The notes: generated by a model from the letters alone, not told the origin. DNA of 64,000 bases from Desulfovibrionaceae bacterium UBA3823 (GCA_002369295.1 DFDR01000034.1:1-64000), one strand, 5' to 3'; shown: positions 8,150-17,596, counted from the first letter of the stretch. A program made the numbers and translations.

Positions 8150-10567
8150 ATGCATACGCAAGACTCAACACCTGCCCTCCGCTGGATCTGCACAGCCCAG
8201 GGCCAGGTCCAGGGCGTCGGCTTTCGGCCAACCGTCTACAGGATAGCCCGCAGCCTCGGCCTCGCAGGCCATGTGGGCAACACCTCCGACGGCGTCGTCA
8301 TCGAAATCCAGGGCGATCCCGAACGCGTCCGCGCCTTTCCCGAAGCCCTGAAGGCAGGCCTGCCCCCGCTTGCCGTGCTCACGGGACTGGCCGTCAGGGA
8401 GATTGCCCCCATCCCTGGCGAGCAGAAATTCGTCATCGCCGAAAGCCAGGGCCGCAAGGGCCACTGCGTGCTCATCAGCCCAGACGTCGGCATCTGCCCC
8501 GACTGCCTGCGCGACATGCGCGATCCCGCCAACCGGCGCTGGCGCTATCCCTTCACGAGCTGCACGAACTGCGGACCGCGCTACACCATCACGCGCACCA
8601 TTCCCTACGACAGGAAGACCACCTCCATGGCCTGCTTCCCGCTCTGCCCCGACTGCGCCAGGGAGTACCGCGATCCCCTTGACCGGCGCTTCGACGCCCA
8701 GCCCATCGCCTGTCCGGCCTGCGGACCGCGCCTGTGGCTCGTGGAGCGCGCAGGCGGAAAGCTTCCCGACGCAACGGGGCCAACGCCCAGGAACATGCAG
8801 GATGCCCTGGCGAGGACGGCCAGGGCCCTGGCCGGCGGCAAAATCTGCGCCATCCGGGGCCTTGGCGGCTTCCAGCTGGCCTGCGACGCCCGAAGCGAAG
8901 CGGCCGTGCTGGCGCTCAGGCAGCGCAAGATGCGCCCCAGCAAGGCCTTTGCCCTCATGGCGGGAAGCCTCGGCGACATCCGGGACATCTGCCTCGTCTC
9001 CGCATCCGAGGAAACCCTCCTGACATCTTCCGCCAGACCCGTGGCGGTGCTGGCAAGGCGCCCGGGGCTCGCTCAGGACGTCCTGGCTCCGTCCATTGCG
9101 CCCGACACGGCGACCGTCGGCGTCATGCTCCCGACAACCCCCCTGCACGCGGCGCTCTTCGATCTGCTTGGCGAGGAGCTGGCAGGACAGGGCCGGCGTC
9201 CGCCCCTGCTGGTCATGACCTCGGGCAACCTCTCCGGCGACCCCATCTGCCTCGGCAACCGGGAGGCGCTCTCCCGCCTTGCGGACATTGCCGACTGCTT
9301 CCTGCTCCACGACAGGGACATACTCTGCCGCGTGGACGACAGCGTGGCGGCCGTGCACGGGGAGGGCACGCCCTTCGAGCGCACTGTCCTCTTCCGGCGG
9401 GCCAGAGGCTACGTGCCCTCGCCGGCGCCTGTTCCGGGGGCCGCAGAGGGCGCCTGCGTCTTCGGCGCAGGCGCTGGCCTCAAGGCCTGCTGCTGCTTCA
9501 CGCGGGGCGCAGACGCCTTTGCGGGACAGCACATCGGCGACCTGGAAAGCACGGCGGCCTGCGACTTCTACGAGGAGGCCGCAGGACACCTTATGGAGCT
9601 GCTCGAGGTCGATCCCGTCCTGTGCGTGGCGGACGACCATCCCGACTTCCCGTCGAGACAGTTCGCCAAGGATCTCGCCAGGCGCTGCCATGCCCCCTTC
9701 GCCAGCCTGCAGCACCACGCGGCCCACGCCTTCGGGGCACTGGCGGAAAGCGGCATGCTGGAGCCCTCCCTGGCGCTGGCGCTGGACGGCACGGGCCTAG
9801 GCACGGACGGCACGGTCTGGGGCGGAGAGCTGCTCTTGGCAGACCTCGGCCAGGCTTCCTGGGAGCGCCTTGGCAGCTTCGACCCCCTGCTCCTGCCCGG
9901 CGGCGACCAGGCGGCCAGAGAGCCGTGGCGCATTGCCTTCGGCCTGGCCCTCGAGGCGGGCGACGAAGCGGGCACGGCGCGCTGGCTTGCCGAACGCGGG
10001 CCTGCCGCCAAAGCCGTGCAGGAGATGATCCAGCGCCGGATCAACACGCCGCTGGCCTCCAGCTGCGGGAGGCTCTTCGATGCAGCTGCCGCGGAGCTTG
10101 GCCTCTGCGCGCAGACGAGCTACGAAGGCCAGGCCGCCATGCGCCTTGAACAGGCGGCGCTGGCGAGTCCGCCCTTGCCTGCGGGCAGCTCCAGCAAGCT
10201 TGCCTGCACGGCGCGGGACGGCTTCCTGACCCTCCCCTCGAAGGCGCTCTTTCAGTGCTGCACCGACCGCTTCCGGGAGGGCGCAGGCACAGCCTTCTGC
10301 GCACGCCTCTTCCATGAAGAGCTGGCCCGCCTGCTCTGCGAACTCTGTGTGCTGGGGCGGGAGCGCACAGGCATAGCCAGCGTTGCCCTCGCCGGCGGCG
10401 TCGTGCAGAACAGGCTGCTGGCCGGTCTCTTGACCGAAGGCCTTGCCAAACGGGGCTTTGCCCTCTTCCTGAACAGGCTGCTTCCGCCTGGCGACGGCGG
10501 CATAGCCTACGGCCAGGCCTGCTGGGGCTCGCGCCTGCTCGCCCTCGGCAGGGCGCCACAGGCCTAA
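8150..10567 (+). CDS. hypF: [NiFe]-hydrogenase maturation carbamoyltransferase HypF
   Basis: HypF (805 aa) converts carbamoyl phosphate and delivers the carbamoyl group to HypE for the cyanide ligands of [NiFe] hydrogenases. Domains in order: acylphosphatase (about 10-95, GQVQGVGFRPTVYRIA), two zinc-finger units (CPDC...CTNCGPRYT and CPDCAREY...CPACGPR, about 110-185), a YrdC-like domain (about 200-400, with KMRPSKAFALM), and a Kae1-like domain (about 430-800, with FASLQHHAAHAFG and ALDGTGLGTDGTVWGGE). The start is fixed by the acylphosphatase domain, which begins right after it. No other hyp gene lies in the window. Confidence 0.96.
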   Translation: MHTQDSTPALRWICTAQGQVQGVGFRPTVYRIARSLGLAGHVGNTSDGVVIEIQGDPERVRAFPEALKAGLPPLAVLTGLAVREIAPIPGEQKFVIAESQGRKGHCVLISPDVGICPDCLRDMRDPANRRWRYPFTSCTNCGPRYTITRTIPYDRKTTSMACFPLCPDCAREYRDPLDRRFDAQPIACPACGPRLWLVERAGGKLPDATGPTPRNMQDALARTARALAGGKICAIRGLGGFQLACDARSEAAVLALRQRKMRPSKAFALMAGSLGDIRDICLVSASEETLLTSSARPVAVLARRPGLAQDVLAPSIAPDTATVGVMLPTTPLHAALFDLLGEELAGQGRRPPLLVMTSGNLSGDPICLGNREALSRLADIADCFLLHDRDILCRVDDSVAAVHGEGTPFERTVLFRRARGYVPSPAPVPGAAEGACVFGAGAGLKACCCFTRGADAFAGQHIGDLESTAACDFYEEAAGHLMELLEVDPVLCVADDHPDFPSRQFAKDLARRCHAPFASLQHHAAHAFGALAESGMLEPSLALALDGTGLGTDGTVWGGELLLADLGQASWERLGSFDPLLLPGGDQAAREPWRIAFGLALEAGDEAGTARWLAERGPAAKAVQEMIQRRINTPLASSCGRLFDAAAAELGLCAQTSYEGQAAMRLEQAALASPPLPAGSSSKLACTARDGFLTLPSKALFQCCTDRFREGAGTAFCARLFHEELARLLCELCVLGRERTGIASVALAGGVVQNRLLAGLLTEGLAKRGFALFLNRLLPPGDGGIAYGQACWGSRLLALGRAPQA

Positions 10568-10912
10568 AGAACCCGCCTCTGACAGCGGACGGACGGCTGG
10601 CCTGTCCTGCAAACCTTGTTCCCTCTCAGCGAACTGTTTCTTAAAAAAATTAATAATATCAATAAATTATGTCTCAACCGCAACACGTTTGCAACGAAAT
10701 CGCGAGAGAAAAACCGAAACACGCCGAGACGCCCGTGCGCACATCCTTTCCGTCTGGCAGCGAAGCCGAAATGGGCGGCCGAAATTCAATGCATTGCGCG
10801 CCGGACAGGCAAGGCGTATCATCGAGCACTCGGCCACCCGCGGCCGCATCCAAGGCTCCCCGGCACCTGTGCCGGCACGGGGCCCCCTGACTCCCCCGAA
10901 CAAGGAGACCTT
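10568..10912. other. Non-coding gap between hypF and the FG-GAP gene
   Basis: 345 bp. It contains a striking AT-rich patch around 10636-10675 (runs of A, TTAATAATATCAATAAATTA) in an otherwise GC-rich genome. Open frames run through it, one of them in phase with the downstream gene, but they lack coding character. The downstream half carries a promoter-like sequence listed separately. Confidence 0.5.
10794..10822 (+). promoter_or_regulatory. Possible promoter of the FG-GAP protein gene
   Basis: TTGCGC (10794-10799), 17-bp spacer, TATCAT (10817-10822), about 90 bp upstream of the start codon at 10913. Confidence 0.45.
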
Positions 10913-12217
10913 ATGAAAAGACTACACCGCGTCCTCGCTCTCTGCTGCCTGATCGCAGTGGGATTCATGGCCCAGACTGCCAGTGCGGCCCCCCAGCGCG
11001 GCGCCCGCAGCGGCGACATCATCATGAACGAAACCGGCAGGGACGGCGGCACGCCTCCCGGCCAGACCTACCTGAACCCGCAGTTCCGCTATCAGGGCGC
11101 AGGCGCGAGCGACGGTTCGCGCCTGCGCACCCAGCGCCTGCCCTTCAAGATGGCCGGCATGGTCGTGGGCGACTTCAACGGCGACCGCAAGAACGAAATC
11201 GCCGTCATGACCGACCACGACATTGCCATCTACACCTGGTCCGGCAGGAACCAGCGCATGGAAGAGCTCGGCCGCGAGCGCGTCTCGTCGACCAACAACA
11301 ACTTCATCATGCGCACCATGGACATCAACCGCGACGGCGTTCTGGACATCGTGGTCTGCACATACGAAGAGGACAGCAACCGTCCCTACTCCTTCTTCTA
11401 CACCTTCAAGGGCAACCGCTTCAGCCAGCTGGCCAAGCGCTGCCCCTACTTCGTCAGCGTCGCCAAGATTCCGCCCTACTTCACGCCGACGCTCGTTGGC
11501 CAGGGCTGGGACTCCGTCAACCTCTTCGCTCCCGGCGGCCCGCGCGTGATGGAGCGCGTCGGCGACAGCTACAAGCCCGGCACCAAGCTTGACCTGCCCA
11601 AGGGCACCACCTGCTTCAACTTCAACTGGCTGCCCGCAGGCCGCGAAAGCCGGACCGAGCAGCTTGTGGTGCTGACCGAAGACGAACGCATCAAGATCTA
11701 CCAGGGCAAGGGCAACAGCCTTGTCCACACCACCATGGAGCGCTTCTCCGGCTCCGCCATCGGCATGGACCACTACAAGGGCATGCCCGGCCTGGGCCTT
11801 GACAAGAACTACCAGCTGCCCGGCCGCTACTACGCCCCCATGAACCTCATCACCGCCGACATCGGCCGCACCGGCGAGCCTGTCCTGCTGGTGAACAAGC
11901 CCATCTCCACGGCATCCCAGATCTTCGAGCGCTACCGCTACTTCCCCCAGGGCGAAATCCACGCCCTGTACTGGGACGGCGTCGGCCTCGCCCTGAAGTG
12001 GAAGACCCGCCGCATCCGCGGCTCCGTTGCGGCCATCGATCTCGCCGACGTCAACAACGACGGCGTCCTTGACCTCGTCGTCGGCCTCAACACCTCTCCC
12101 GACCTCGGCATCGGCAGCCGCCAGTGCATGGTGACGGCCTATCCGCTCGACCTGTCCGCCACCAATCCCCGCACGCCTGCGGACATGAGCGACTTCGAGG
12201 TCAACCCCAACCGCTAA
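10913..12217 (+). CDS. Exported FG-GAP/VCBS repeat protein
   Basis: A 434-residue periplasmic or surface protein. The signal peptide (MKRLHRVLALCCLIAVGFMAQTASA, cleavage near ASA-AP) is followed by beta-propeller-type FG-GAP repeats with Ca-binding-like loops: GMVVGDFNGDRKNEIAVMT near 82, MDINRDGVLDIVV near 138 and DLADVNNDGVLDLVVGLN near 380. Such blades in bacteria usually serve binding or structural roles; no catalytic motif is seen. AAGGAG at 10902-10907 decides the ATG at 10913 over upstream in-frame starts. A terminator follows at 12230 before purD. The exact role is unknown. Confidence 0.85.
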   Translation: MKRLHRVLALCCLIAVGFMAQTASAAPQRGARSGDIIMNETGRDGGTPPGQTYLNPQFRYQGAGASDGSRLRTQRLPFKMAGMVVGDFNGDRKNEIAVMTDHDIAIYTWSGRNQRMEELGRERVSSTNNNFIMRTMDINRDGVLDIVVCTYEEDSNRPYSFFYTFKGNRFSQLAKRCPYFVSVAKIPPYFTPTLVGQGWDSVNLFAPGGPRVMERVGDSYKPGTKLDLPKGTTCFNFNWLPAGRESRTEQLVVLTEDERIKIYQGKGNSLVHTTMERFSGSAIGMDHYKGMPGLGLDKNYQLPGRYYAPMNLITADIGRTGEPVLLVNKPISTASQIFERYRYFPQGEIHALYWDGVGLALKWKTRRIRGSVAAIDLADVNNDGVLDLVVGLNTSPDLGIGSRQCMVTAYPLDLSATNPRTPADMSDFEVNPNR

Positions 12218-12229
12218 CCCGCATTGCCT

Positions 12230-12258
12230 GGCCCTCCGGACACGGAGGGCCTTTCATT
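12230..12258 (+). terminator. Rho-independent terminator after the FG-GAP gene
   Basis: GGCCCTCCG (12230-12238), loop GACA, CGGAGGGCC (12243-12251), then TTTCATTCT. It separates the FG-GAP gene from purD. Confidence 0.8.
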
Positions 12259-12275
12259 CTCATAAGGAGTAGCCT

Positions 12276-13562
12276 GTGCGCATCCTCGTTATCGGTTCCG
12301 GCGGGCGCGAGCACGCCCTAGTCTGGAAACTCAAGCAGAGCCCCCGCGTGACGGACATCATCGTGGCCCCCGGCAACGGCGGCATGGCAAGGGAAGGCGT
12401 GCGCTGCATCGACGTCGACGTCAGCGACATCCTCGGCCTCGCCAAGCTGGCCCGCAGCGAAAAAGTCGATCTCGTCGTGCCCGGCCCCGAGCTGCCCCTG
12501 ACGCTCGGCATCAGCAACGCCATGACGGCGGCAGGCGTGCCCTGCTTCGGTCCCGACCGCTACTGCGCCCAGTTGGAGGGAAGCAAGTTCTTCGCCAAGG
12601 ATCTCATGGGCAGGGCCGGCGTGCCGACGGCAGCCTGCGCCGTGTTCGAAGACGCGGACGCGGCCAAGGCCTTCGTGCAGAAGCGCGACGCCCCTCTCGT
12701 CGTCAAGGCCGACGGCCTTGCCGCCGGCAAGGGCGTCATCGTGGCCCAGACCACGCAGGAAGCCCTCGATGCCGTCAGCGACATCATGGAAAAGCGCGCC
12801 TTCGGCGAAGCCGGCAGCAAGATCGTCATAGAGGAGTGCCTCGTTGGCGAGGAGGCCTCCCTGCTCTGCTTCTGCGACGGCAAGACCGCCGTGCCCCTGG
12901 CCTCCGCCCAGGACCACAAGGCCGCCTGGGACGGCGACAAAGGCCCCAACACCGGCGGCATGGGCGCCTATACGCCGGCTCCCATTCTGCCCGACGACAA
13001 AATCGAGGAAGTGACCGACCTGGTCATCCGCCCTGTGCTCGCCCAGCTGGCCAAGGAGGATCACCCCTTCACGGGCATACTCTACGCCGGCCTCATGATG
13101 ACCGCGGACGGCCCCAAGGTGCTCGAATACAACGTGCGCTTCGGCGATCCCGAATGCCAGCCCCTGCTCATGCGCCTGCAGAGCGACCTCGTCGACATCA
13201 TGGACGCCTGCATCAACGGCACCCTCGAGCCCAGCCTGGTTGCCTTCACTCCCAAGGCCGCGCTCGGCGTGGTCGTGGCGGCCGAAGGCTATCCCGGCAA
13301 GTACAACAAGGGCATGCCCATCACCGGCATCGACAAGGCGGACGCCCTCGGCGACGTCAAGGTCTTCCACTCCGGCACCAGCCTCAAGGACGGCGAGATC
13401 TGCTCTAGCGGCGGCCGCGTCCTGTGCGTAACCGCCCTTGGCGACGACCTTGAAGCTGCCCAGAAGCGGGCCTACAAGGCCGTGGGCTGCATTGCCATGC
13501 CGAGCAGCTACTACCGCAGCGACATCGGCCAGAAGGGCGTTGCGCGCCTCAAGAAGGCCTAG
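12276..13562 (+). CDS. purD: Phosphoribosylamine-glycine ligase
   Basis: PurD (GAR synthetase, 428 aa) joins glycine to phosphoribosylamine in step two of purine synthesis. It starts at GTG with AAGGAG 7 bases upstream and opens MRILVIGSGGREHALVWKL, the family signature. The ATP-grasp core shows KADGLAAGKGV near 145, GDKGPNTGGMGAYTPAP near 220 and LEYNVRFGDPECQPLL near 285. Length is normal. purE follows 9 bp later, so the two form an operon for steps 2 and 6 of the pathway. Confidence 0.97.
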   Translation: MRILVIGSGGREHALVWKLKQSPRVTDIIVAPGNGGMAREGVRCIDVDVSDILGLAKLARSEKVDLVVPGPELPLTLGISNAMTAAGVPCFGPDRYCAQLEGSKFFAKDLMGRAGVPTAACAVFEDADAAKAFVQKRDAPLVVKADGLAAGKGVIVAQTTQEALDAVSDIMEKRAFGEAGSKIVIEECLVGEEASLLCFCDGKTAVPLASAQDHKAAWDGDKGPNTGGMGAYTPAPILPDDKIEEVTDLVIRPVLAQLAKEDHPFTGILYAGLMMTADGPKVLEYNVRFGDPECQPLLMRLQSDLVDIMDACINGTLEPSLVAFTPKAALGVVVAAEGYPGKYNKGMPITGIDKADALGDVKVFHSGTSLKDGEICSSGGRVLCVTALGDDLEAAQKRAYKAVGCIAMPSSYYRSDIGQKGVARLKKA

Positions 13563-13571
13563 GAGGTCGTC

Positions 13572-14069
13572 ATGGCTAGCATTGTCATTCTCATGGGCTC
13601 CAACTCCGACGAGGAGAAGGTCGCCCCCTGCGCCGAGATCCTCGGCAGGCTCGGCATCGACTTCTACCTGACCGTCACGTCGGCCCACCGCACGCCGGAA
13701 CGCACGGCAAGGATAGTCGCCGAGCAGGAAAAGGCCGGTGCCAAGGTCTTCATCTGCGCCGCCGGCATGGCCGCCCATCTGGCCGGCGCCGTGGCCGCGA
13801 AAACCGTCAGGCCCGTCATCGGCATCCCCATCTCCGGAACTGCCTTCGGGGGAATGGACGCCCTGCTCTCCACCGTGCAGATGCCTCCGGGATTCCCAGT
13901 CGCCACCGTGGCCTGCGACAAGGCCGGAGCCCGCAACGCGGCCTGGATGGCGGCCCAGATCCTCGCCCTTGGCGACGATGCCCTGCGCGCCCGCATCACT
14001 GCCGAACGGGCGAAGATGGCCGCGGACGTCGAAGCCGTGGGCAACGAGATGCTCAAGAAATACAGCTAG
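13572..14069 (+). CDS. purE: N5-carboxyaminoimidazole ribonucleotide mutase
   Basis: PurE (165 aa) moves the carboxyl group of N5-CAIR to C4 of the imidazole ring. The active-site signatures are MGSNSDEE near 9, SAHRTPER near 37, and AAGMAAHLAGAVAA near 66. The length and single-domain form fit bacterial PurE. Whether it is the N5-CAIR mutase (class I) or the CO2-using class II enzyme depends on the presence of PurK elsewhere in the genome, which is outside the window. It is cotranscribed with purD. Confidence 0.93.
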   Translation: MASIVILMGSNSDEEKVAPCAEILGRLGIDFYLTVTSAHRTPERTARIVAEQEKAGAKVFICAAGMAAHLAGAVAAKTVRPVIGIPISGTAFGGMDALLSTVQMPPGFPVATVACDKAGARNAAWMAAQILALGDDALRARITAERAKMAADVEAVGNEMLKKYS

Positions 14070-14136
14070 TCCGGGGAGTCGCAACATACGGCGCGGAGCC
14101 TCGGGGAGCCTGCCTCCAACACGAACTGCCCTGCTT

Positions 14137-14164
14137 GCGCCAGCCGGTGGAAGCCGGCTGGCGC
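14137..14164 (+). terminator. Strong hairpin without U-tract between purE and the next gene
   Basis: GCGCCAGCCGG (14137-14147), loop TGGAAG, CCGGCTGGCGC (14154-14164): an 11-bp perfect stem. It is followed by CTCAATC rather than T residues, and lies 14-23 bp before the start of the downstream gene. It could be a Rho-assisted terminator or a structure in the leader of the next gene. Confidence 0.45.
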
Positions 14165-14186
14165 CTCAATCAACCCGGTGAACCAT

Positions 14187-15329
14187 ATGCACACACGCAC
14201 TCTTCTCCTTGCTCTGCTGCTGGCGACCTGCACCGCAGTGCCGGTCCAGGCCCTCGACGTCCACATCGCCAACAAGTCGAAATCCGAGATCCTCTCCGTG
14301 TTTCTGGCCGGTCTCACCAACGATGGCCACAAGATGAGCATGCTCAACTTCATGCAGTCGCGTCCGGGTGAAACCGTCGACTGCGGCAACGAAGAGCTGA
14401 AGGAAGTCCAGTCGCTTGCACTCGACTACGGACGCGGACGCATCACGCTCAAGGATCCCGCTCCCCTGAAGGACATGAGCGACGTCAAGCTCGTCCTCTC
14501 CTTCGACGAGCAAGGGCAGCCCGAGCTTGCCCTGGAAGGCGGAGACAAGCTTGCGATCGACGTCGCCGACCTGCGCTTTGCCCAGGACGCTCCCGGCGCC
14601 GTCGATGTCGCTGATCTTGTCAAGGCTGCGACCCGGGGCGACGTGCACAAGCTTGCCAAGGACACGCCTGGCGTTCTGGATGACCCGATGACCGGCGAAT
14701 GCATCCTTCCCGTGCGCGCCGGCGGCGCCGTCTGGACGGGCGTGGCCAGCTTCTCCTTCGGCAAGAGCGAGGAACGCACCATCGCGCGCCTCAGGCTGAT
14801 GCAGGAAATCGGCGACAACGGCCTGCGCAATCTGGAAAACGTGTTTGAAGCGTTCATGGAGAGCATGCATCTGCACCCCATATCCCTGCGATCCCACCCC
14901 ACGGTGCTTGCCTTCTGCGGCCCGGGCTCGCTCCAAGCCCTTGAGACGAACGTCGCCCGCGTCCGCTTTGCCGAGATGGCTACGGACAAGGGGCTCTTCA
15001 GCAATCCCAGAAAGCCGGCCACGCTACAGGGCCTGCTCGTCGGGGAAAAAGCCTATGCCCAGTGCGTCAAGGCGTCCGGCAAGAAGGACGCCAAAGAGGA
15101 AGACGCCAAGAACGACGAGCCCAAGGAAGGCGAAGGCAAGCCCGAGAATCAGAAGCCTGAGGCTCAGGCGGAGCCGACGCCGGCACCCGCCGAGACGCAG
15201 CAGGACAAGGAGCCCGGCGCTCTCGTACGGCGCACCAACGCCAGCCTGGTCATTGTCGATCTGCTCCAGGACTCATCCAAGCAGTTCAAGCAGGAACTTG
15301 AGAGCCAGGCAGCCGACAATCCCCAGTAG
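14187..15329 (+). CDS. Exported protein of unknown function with charged C-terminal linker
   Basis: A 380-residue periplasmic protein. A signal peptide (MHTRTLLLALLLATCTAVPVQA, cleavage before LD) precedes a beta-rich N-terminal part (LDVHIANKSKSEILSVFLAG), a helical middle (about 190-270), a highly charged Lys/Glu/Pro linker (about 300-340) and a short C-terminal helix (SLVIVDLLQDSSKQFKQELE). The N-terminal part resembles the small exported protein at 37972 in length and strand pattern. The ATG at 14187 and a GTG at 14178 are both possible starts; neither has a strong ribosome site. I recognise no family. Confidence 0.7.
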   Translation: MHTRTLLLALLLATCTAVPVQALDVHIANKSKSEILSVFLAGLTNDGHKMSMLNFMQSRPGETVDCGNEELKEVQSLALDYGRGRITLKDPAPLKDMSDVKLVLSFDEQGQPELALEGGDKLAIDVADLRFAQDAPGAVDVADLVKAATRGDVHKLAKDTPGVLDDPMTGECILPVRAGGAVWTGVASFSFGKSEERTIARLRLMQEIGDNGLRNLENVFEAFMESMHLHPISLRSHPTVLAFCGPGSLQALETNVARVRFAEMATDKGLFSNPRKPATLQGLLVGEKAYAQCVKASGKKDAKEEDAKNDEPKEGEGKPENQKPEAQAEPTPAPAETQQDKEPGALVRRTNASLVIVDLLQDSSKQFKQELESQAADNPQ

Positions 15330-15798
15330 GCGCCACGCCTCTGCCTCAACGGCGCTGCAGGCCGAAAACAGCAGGAATCAGCTGCCATCCTCAGCTGGCC
15401 TGGAATCCGCGCCCCATGCGCCCAGGTTCTGTCTTTCCCTCCAGAACCATGGCGCCGCGACCCTTTTTGACAACGCCTGTTTGAATTCTGAACGCCCTTC
15501 CAGCGGGCTCTACGCCTTGCGATCCGACGTTTTTCAGACTTTTTCGCCCCAAAACTCGCCTCACCGTCCAGCATGGAAGCCAGCCGCGACGCAGGCATGC
15601 CCCTGGGTGTCTTGCTGGCCAAAGCTGCGAGCGCATTGCCGACTTGCCAAGCACCCGGCCAGGCAGACGGCCAGACGGCGCTGTGCTTGACGCTGGCTGT
15701 GCTTGACGCCGGAGGATCCGGCCATTGTCGAGCTGGCTTGCCTCGAAACTTTCCGCATGCCAGCCCACAGCGCGGTGTCGCAGCGGGATATGGCAGGA
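15330..15798. other. Non-coding gap upstream of the tRNA-Ala units
   Basis: 469 bp between the unknown exported gene and the first tRNA-Ala terminator. Long minus-strand open frames start inside the tRNA genes and cross this gap; they are artefacts of tRNA sequence (translated as FKRPRVQFSSAPPE). No ribosome site, tRNA or clear hairpin with T-tract was found here. Confidence 0.5.
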
Positions 15799-15800
15799 CA

Positions 15801-15835
15801 CAATGAAAGAGGCTTGCGATTTCTCGCAAGCCTCT
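15801..15835 (-). terminator. Terminator of tRNA-Ala copy 1
   Basis: On the minus strand AGAGGCTTGCGA, loop GAAA, TCGCAAGCCTCT, then TTTCATT. The stem occupies 15808-15835, starting 8 bp after the tRNA CCA end. Confidence 0.9.
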
Positions 15836-15843
15836 AAAATTTC

Positions 15844-15919
<76 letters not shown>

Positions 15920-15932
15920 ACTAACGAGAGCT

Positions 15933-15960
15933 ATTCTACGCCAACGCCCTCAGATGTCAA
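15933..15960 (-). promoter_or_regulatory. Promoter of tRNA-Ala copy 1
   Basis: On the minus strand TTGACA (15960-15955), 16-bp spacer, TAGAAT (15938-15933), 13 bp before the mature tRNA 5' end. Confidence 0.8.
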
Positions 15961-16159
15961 ACATTTTCTTTGCCGATTTTGCAAGACCCGACACGCCGGC
16001 TCGTTCGCCTGCAAGACATGGCAGATGCGACGATGCCGAAGCCGGCATGCCGGCAGACGCGGCGCTGCGCTGTCCGCTGCCAGCCCCACGCTCGCTTCGA
16101 CTCGCAGCGCGGTGCTGGCGGAGGCATGGCGGGGCTATGCGGGCTTTGACACCGGCCAC

Positions 16160-16193
16160 AATGAAAGAGGCTTGCGATTTCTCGCAAGCCTCT
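16160..16193 (-). terminator. Terminator of tRNA-Ala copy 2
   Basis: The same hairpin as in copy 1 (stem 16166-16177 with 16182-16193, followed on the minus strand by TTTCATT). Confidence 0.9.
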
Positions 16194-16201
16194 GAAATTT
16201 C

Positions 16202-16277
<76 letters not shown>

Positions 16278-16292
16278 AATCGACAGAAAGAG

Positions 16293-16321
16293 CTTTTACG
16301 CTTGTCCGGCGCTGCTGTCAA
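16293..16321 (-). promoter_or_regulatory. Promoter of tRNA-Ala copy 2
   Basis: On the minus strand consensus TTGACA (16321-16316), 17-bp spacer, TAAAAG (16298-16293), 15 bp before the tRNA 5' end. It lies just after the aspC stop codon. Confidence 0.8.
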
Positions 16322-16338
16322 CGCCTTTTTGCCGAAAA

Positions 16339-17523
16339 TTATTCGTCGGCGAGTTCGGCGAGGACATCGCCCACCTTGGCCACGGCCATCCTGAGCGTCT
16401 CGTCGCTGACTGCGTAGGAGAAGCGGATGCAGTTGTCGTCGCCAAAGGCCACGCCTGGGGTGAGGGCCACATGGATCTTGTCGAGCAGGTACTGGCTCAG
16501 CTCCAGGGAGTTGTGCACGGTCTTGCGGTAGCAGCGGTGCACGTCCACGAAGAGGTAGAAGGCGCCGTCGGGATGCGGACAGACGGCGAACTTCCAGCCG
16601 TCGATGATCTCGAGGGCCATGTCGCGGCGGCGCTGGAAGGCGGCGCGCATCTTGGCAACGCAGTCCATGGGGCCGGTGAGGGCGGCCAGCGCAGCCTTCT
16701 GGGTGATGGAGCAGATGTTGGAGGTGCACTGGCCCTGCAGGGTGGAGCACTTCTTGATGATGTCCTTGTGGGAAACCAGGTAGCCGCAGCGCCAGCCAGT
16801 CATGGCGAAGCTCTTGGACACGCCGCAGAGTATGCTCACCTGTTCGGGATACTTGGCGACCCAGGGGCTGACGCTGGCCATCTCGGCGGGCTCGAAGACG
16901 AGCTGGTCGTACATTTCATCGGCCAGAACCAGAATGCCGGCCTCGATGGCGACCTTCATGATGCCCTCGAGCTCTTCGGCCGTATACACGGCGCCGGTGG
17001 GGTTGGACGGCGAGTTGAGGATGAGGAGCTTGGTGCGGGGAGTGATGGCTTCGCGGATCTGCTCGGCAGTCACCTTGAACTTCGCCTCGGCTCCAGCCTT
17101 GACGAAGACCGGAACGCCTTCGGCAAGCTTGACCATGTCGGGATAGCTCACCCAGTAGGGAGCGGGGATGATGACCTCGTCGCCGGGATTCACGACCGTC
17201 ATGATGTAGTTGTAGAGGGCGTGCTTGCCGCCGGCGCCGATAATGACGTTAGCGGGTTCGATGCTCAGATCGTACTGGTTCTGGTAGTAGCCGCAGACAG
17301 CCTTGCGCAGCTCCATGATGCCGGGCACGGCGGTGTAGCGGCAGAAGTTGCTGTCGATGGCCTGCTTGGCGGCCTCGCAGATGTGCTTGGGCGTGGGGAA
17401 GTCGGGTTCGCCGACGGCCAGGCTCGTAACCATGACGCCTTGCTCTTTAAGCTCAAGGGCCTTAGCGTTCATGGCGAGGGTAAGCGACGGCTGAATGTTC
17501 ATCAGGCGGTCGGAAATCTGCAT
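16339..17523 (-). CDS. aspC: Aspartate aminotransferase, class I PLP enzyme
   Basis: A 394-residue cytosolic PLP enzyme of the bacterial subgroup Ib aspartate aminotransferases, interconverting aspartate/2-oxoglutarate and oxaloacetate/glutamate. Seen: VTSLAVGEPDFPTP near 34, NSPSNPTGAVYT near 172, and the PLP-binding Lys in GVSKSFAMTGWRCGY near 234. GAGAGGAGC precedes the ATG. Exact substrate preference (aspartate versus other amino acids) cannot be told from sequence alone. Confidence 0.9.
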   Translation of the reverse strand: MQISDRLMNIQPSLTLAMNAKALELKEQGVMVTSLAVGEPDFPTPKHICEAAKQAIDSNFCRYTAVPGIMELRKAVCGYYQNQYDLSIEPANVIIGAGGKHALYNYIMTVVNPGDEVIIPAPYWVSYPDMVKLAEGVPVFVKAGAEAKFKVTAEQIREAITPRTKLLILNSPSNPTGAVYTAEELEGIMKVAIEAGILVLADEMYDQLVFEPAEMASVSPWVAKYPEQVSILCGVSKSFAMTGWRCGYLVSHKDIIKKCSTLQGQCTSNICSITQKAALAALTGPMDCVAKMRAAFQRRRDMALEIIDGWKFAVCPHPDGAFYLFVDVHRCYRKTVHNSLELSQYLLDKIHVALTPGVAFGDDNCIRFSYAVSDETLRMAVAKVGDVLAELADE

Positions 17524-17596
17524 AGTCTCGCTCCTCTCGGGGTTGTCCCGCTGTTTGGTGTATCTTGTCTGCTAACACCGGAAAAACGACTTGTAA

